From the NCBI GenBank assembly GCA_947629225.1, contig CANRCY010000091.1, positions 1 through 5,926 on the forward strand: DNA of 5,926 bases, read 5' to 3'. The stretch comes from an uncultured Clostridia bacterium. GTDB taxonomy: Bacteria; Bacillota; Clostridia; Christensenellales; Borkfalkiaceae. Under the pieces are notes generated by a model. That model ran no database searches, was not told the DNA's origin, and saw nothing but the letters and a program-made list of their open reading frames with translations. Below, piece by piece: positions 4,839-5,926 of the stretch; within the stretch, counting starts at the first letter, position 1; each line of letters begins with the position of its first letter. The position numbers were made by a program, and so were the translations under genes.

Positions 4839-4915
4839 TGGTGGGGACTACAGGGCTCGAACCTGTGACCTCATGCACGTCAAGCATGCGCTCTAGCCAA
4901 CTGAGCTAAACCCCC
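4839..4915 (-). tRNA. tRNA-Val (anticodon GAC)
   Basis: A 77-base minus-strand gene. The acceptor stem is GGGGGTT with AGTCCCC, including two G-U pairs. The D-arm is GCTCAGTTGGCTAGAGC. The anticodon stem CATGC/GCATG is perfect, with loop TTGACGT and anticodon GAC at 4881-4879. The T-arm is ACAGGTTCGAGCCCTGT. Discriminator A and an encoded CCA (4841-4839) follow. The anticodon reads GUC and GUU, giving valine. A near-consensus promoter lies just upstream. Confidence 0.97.
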
Positions 4916-4937
4916 GAAAAAGAAGCTTAACAAACAT

Positions 4938-4966
4938 ATTTTATACGAAAAAATACGCCTTGTCAA
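4938..4966 (-). promoter_or_regulatory. Promoter of tRNA-Val
   Basis: On the minus strand: consensus TTGACA (4966-4961), a 17-base spacer, then TAAAAT (4943-4938, one mismatch). The start falls near 4931, about 16 bases before the mature tRNA 5' end. The strength suits a stable-RNA gene and may also drive tRNA-Leu. Confidence 0.8.
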
Positions 4967-4984
4967 GCATTCCAAAGGGGAAAA

Positions 4985-4998
4985 GCAAATTTTTTTGC
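4985..4998 (-). terminator. Weak terminator after the YcxB-like gene
   Basis: On the minus strand GCAAA-AAAA-TTTGC is followed directly by TTTTCCCC, 19 bases past the stop at 5018. The 5-bp AT-rich stem is weak, so read-through into the tRNA-Val promoter region is possible. Confidence 0.35.
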
Positions 4999-5017
4999 GG
5001 AAAATTTCGGGATATTG

Positions 5018-5602
5018 TCACTTTTTTCTCAACGGAAGAACACGTTTGAGCGCTGCGATCTCCCCTTCGGTCAATTTTTTCTTGTCCACGGGGAAATAGG
5101 TTACCCGGTTGGGATAGAGAAAGAAAAACTCCTTGGTCTCGCGCACTTTGGCAAGGTCGGAATAGTAGGTCTTGACCGTTCCGAGGTTTTCCCCCTCGCG
5201 AAGGTCGGTGACCGTGAAGTGGTATTCGTAAAAGCGGTAGACGTTTTCACGGCTTGCTATGAGGCTTTTTTTGGCGTTTGCGCGCATGGAGAGCGTAAAG
5301 ACAAGCCCGCACACAAACAGAACAGCCGATCCCCAAAGAAGAGTGTTGAGCAGGCGATGTGCGAGCTCGGAGTCGCCCGAGTATAGCCCCTCTTCTTGAA
5401 ACACTTCGATTGCGGTGGAAGAAATAATCCATGCGGCAAGCCCCACCGAACCGACGATCAGCGCGATCAAACACACGATCCGCAGGGCGCGCCCCGTTCT
5501 TTTGATGAGCTCTTTGTCGATACGCACCGAAGTACTGCAAATAGGCGGCTCAACCGTTTCGGACGGGATTTTGGGCGTAATTTCTTCGTTTATGTCTGAC
5601 AT
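5018..5602 (-). CDS. YcxB-like membrane protein
   Basis: A 194-residue protein from the ATG at 5602. A polar N-terminus (1-35) is followed by two membrane helices at about 40-62 (ALRIVCLIALIVGSVGLAAW) and 84-106 (LLNTLLWGSAVLFVCGLVFT). The cytosolic C-terminal domain (about 120-190) has the features of the YcxB-like family: VYRFYEYHFTV, then TYYSDLAKVRETKEFFFLYP, the YFPVDKKKLTEGE segment, and a closing helix. This family is widespread in Bacillota and has no established biochemical role. A TTG at 5614 could add four residues but lies only 2 bases after AAGGGG, too close for a ribosome. The ATG at 5602 lies 14 bases after it, rather far, so start choice is not settled. It begins 21 bases after gpsA ends, suggesting one operon with coupled translation. 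Confidence 0.85.
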   Translation of the reverse strand: MSDINEEITPKIPSETVEPPICSTSVRIDKELIKRTGRALRIVCLIALIVGSVGLAAWIISSTAIEVFQEEGLYSGDSELAHRLLNTLLWGSAVLFVCGLVFTLSMRANAKKSLIASRENVYRFYEYHFTVTDLREGENLGTVKTYYSDLAKVRETKEFFFLYPNRVTYFPVDKKKLTEGEIAALKRVLPLRKK

Positions 5603-5623
5603 AGTACTATGCAAAACCCCTTT

Positions 5624-5926
5624 TTAATACATCTCGGTTTTGGGAGAGCGCGAAAAGAGGGTCGAAATCCCCGCGCGGCAACGTTCTGCGTCGTTCCCCT
5701 CTTTGCCGTAACAGACGTCGTAGACGACCTCCGTGATGGGGAGCTCCACATGGTATTTCTCCCCCAAGAACTTCATCGCCTTCGAAGTGGGAACGCCCTC
5801 CGCGAGCTTTTCGAAGCGTTGCCCCTTTGCGAGCATTTCGCCGTACATGCGGTTGTTGGAATAGCGCGAAAAGAGGGTCGTCTCGTAGTCGCCGAGATGA
5901 GCGAGCCCGTAGGCGGAGAGTTCGTT
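5624..5926 (-). CDS. gpsA: Glycerol-3-phosphate dehydrogenase [NAD(P)+], C-terminal part
   Basis: Only the last 100 residues are present; the gene enters from the right edge with no start in the window. The enzyme reduces dihydroxyacetone phosphate to sn-glycerol-3-phosphate in the cytosol, the first step of phospholipid synthesis. The fragment covers the end of the substrate-binding helical domain: AYGLAHLGDYETTLFSRYSN, NRMYGEMLAKG, then FEKLAEGVPTSKAMKFLGEK, VELPITEVVYDVCYG and the closing LFSRSPKTEMY. These match the family C-terminus (GLAGLGD...NR..G..L..G, EGV.T...., LPI...VY). The NAD-binding N-terminus and catalytic Lys lie outside the window. Oddity: the usual S-R-N-R reads S-N-N-R (about 23-26), so the Arg expected to bind the substrate phosphate is replaced by Asn in this alignment. 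Followed closely by the YcxB-like gene. Confidence 0.92.
   Translation of the reverse strand, partial: NELSAYGLAHLGDYETTLFSRYSNNRMYGEMLAKGQRFEKLAEGVPTSKAMKFLGEKYHVELPITEVVYDVCYGKEGNDAERCRAGISTLFSRSPKTEMY

Noticed and set aside
4545..4896. Open frames on both strands over the tRNA genes
   Set aside because: They translate tRNA sequence and spacer hairpins; typical artefacts over tRNA genes.
1..5926. CRISPR array, rRNA, riboswitch, prophage or toxin-antitoxin system
   Set aside because: No regularly spaced repeats, rRNA-like sequence, recognisable aptamer, phage gene or toxin-antitoxin pair could be found by reading both strands.

Overview
The window looks like a chromosomal segment from an anaerobic Bacillota lineage, most likely a mid-GC Clostridia. 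This is inferred from several features: textbook -35/-10 promoters with 17-base spacers, G-rich Shine-Dalgarno sites (one is AAGGAGG), tRNA genes that encode their own CCA end, and a family mix of YcxB-like protein, XRE regulator with membrane helices, and zinc-ribbon plus DUF2007-like protein. The species cannot be named from the sequence alone.

Left edge (1-677): the last 42 codons of an unrecognised plus-strand gene end inside a perfect terminator-like hairpin. About 545 bases follow with no credible gene. This stretch is packed with repeats: a 29-base unit present twice, a 22-bp perfect hairpin, short palindromes, and a 12-base motif present twice. It reads as a dispersed-repeat or REP-like mosaic.

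Middle (678-3372): a 98-residue zinc-ribbon/DUF2007-like protein and a 474-residue multi-pass membrane protein lie on the minus strand. Each has its own promoter, and a hairpin separates them. The membrane protein has a very acidic extracytoplasmic domain. It is transcribed divergently from an unrecognised 168-residue soluble protein, across a 180-base region holding two near-consensus promoters facing away from each other.

Right half (3373-5926): a membrane-anchored XRE regulator on the plus strand converges on tag, encoding DNA-3-methyladenine glycosylase I, on the minus strand. A 20-bp hairpin sits between them. Upstream of tag on the same strand are tRNA-Leu(UAG) and tRNA-Val(GAC), then a YcxB-like membrane protein placed 21 bases after the end of gpsA (glycerol-3-phosphate dehydrogenase). 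The 5' part of gpsA lies outside the window.

Functionally this is a housekeeping neighbourhood (phospholipid precursor synthesis, alkylation repair, tRNAs) interleaved with small regulators and envelope proteins of unknown role. I see no phage, IS transposase, CRISPR array or toxin-antitoxin pair. The least explained elements are the acidic membrane protein with its divergent 168-residue neighbour, and the repeat mosaic at 132-677.
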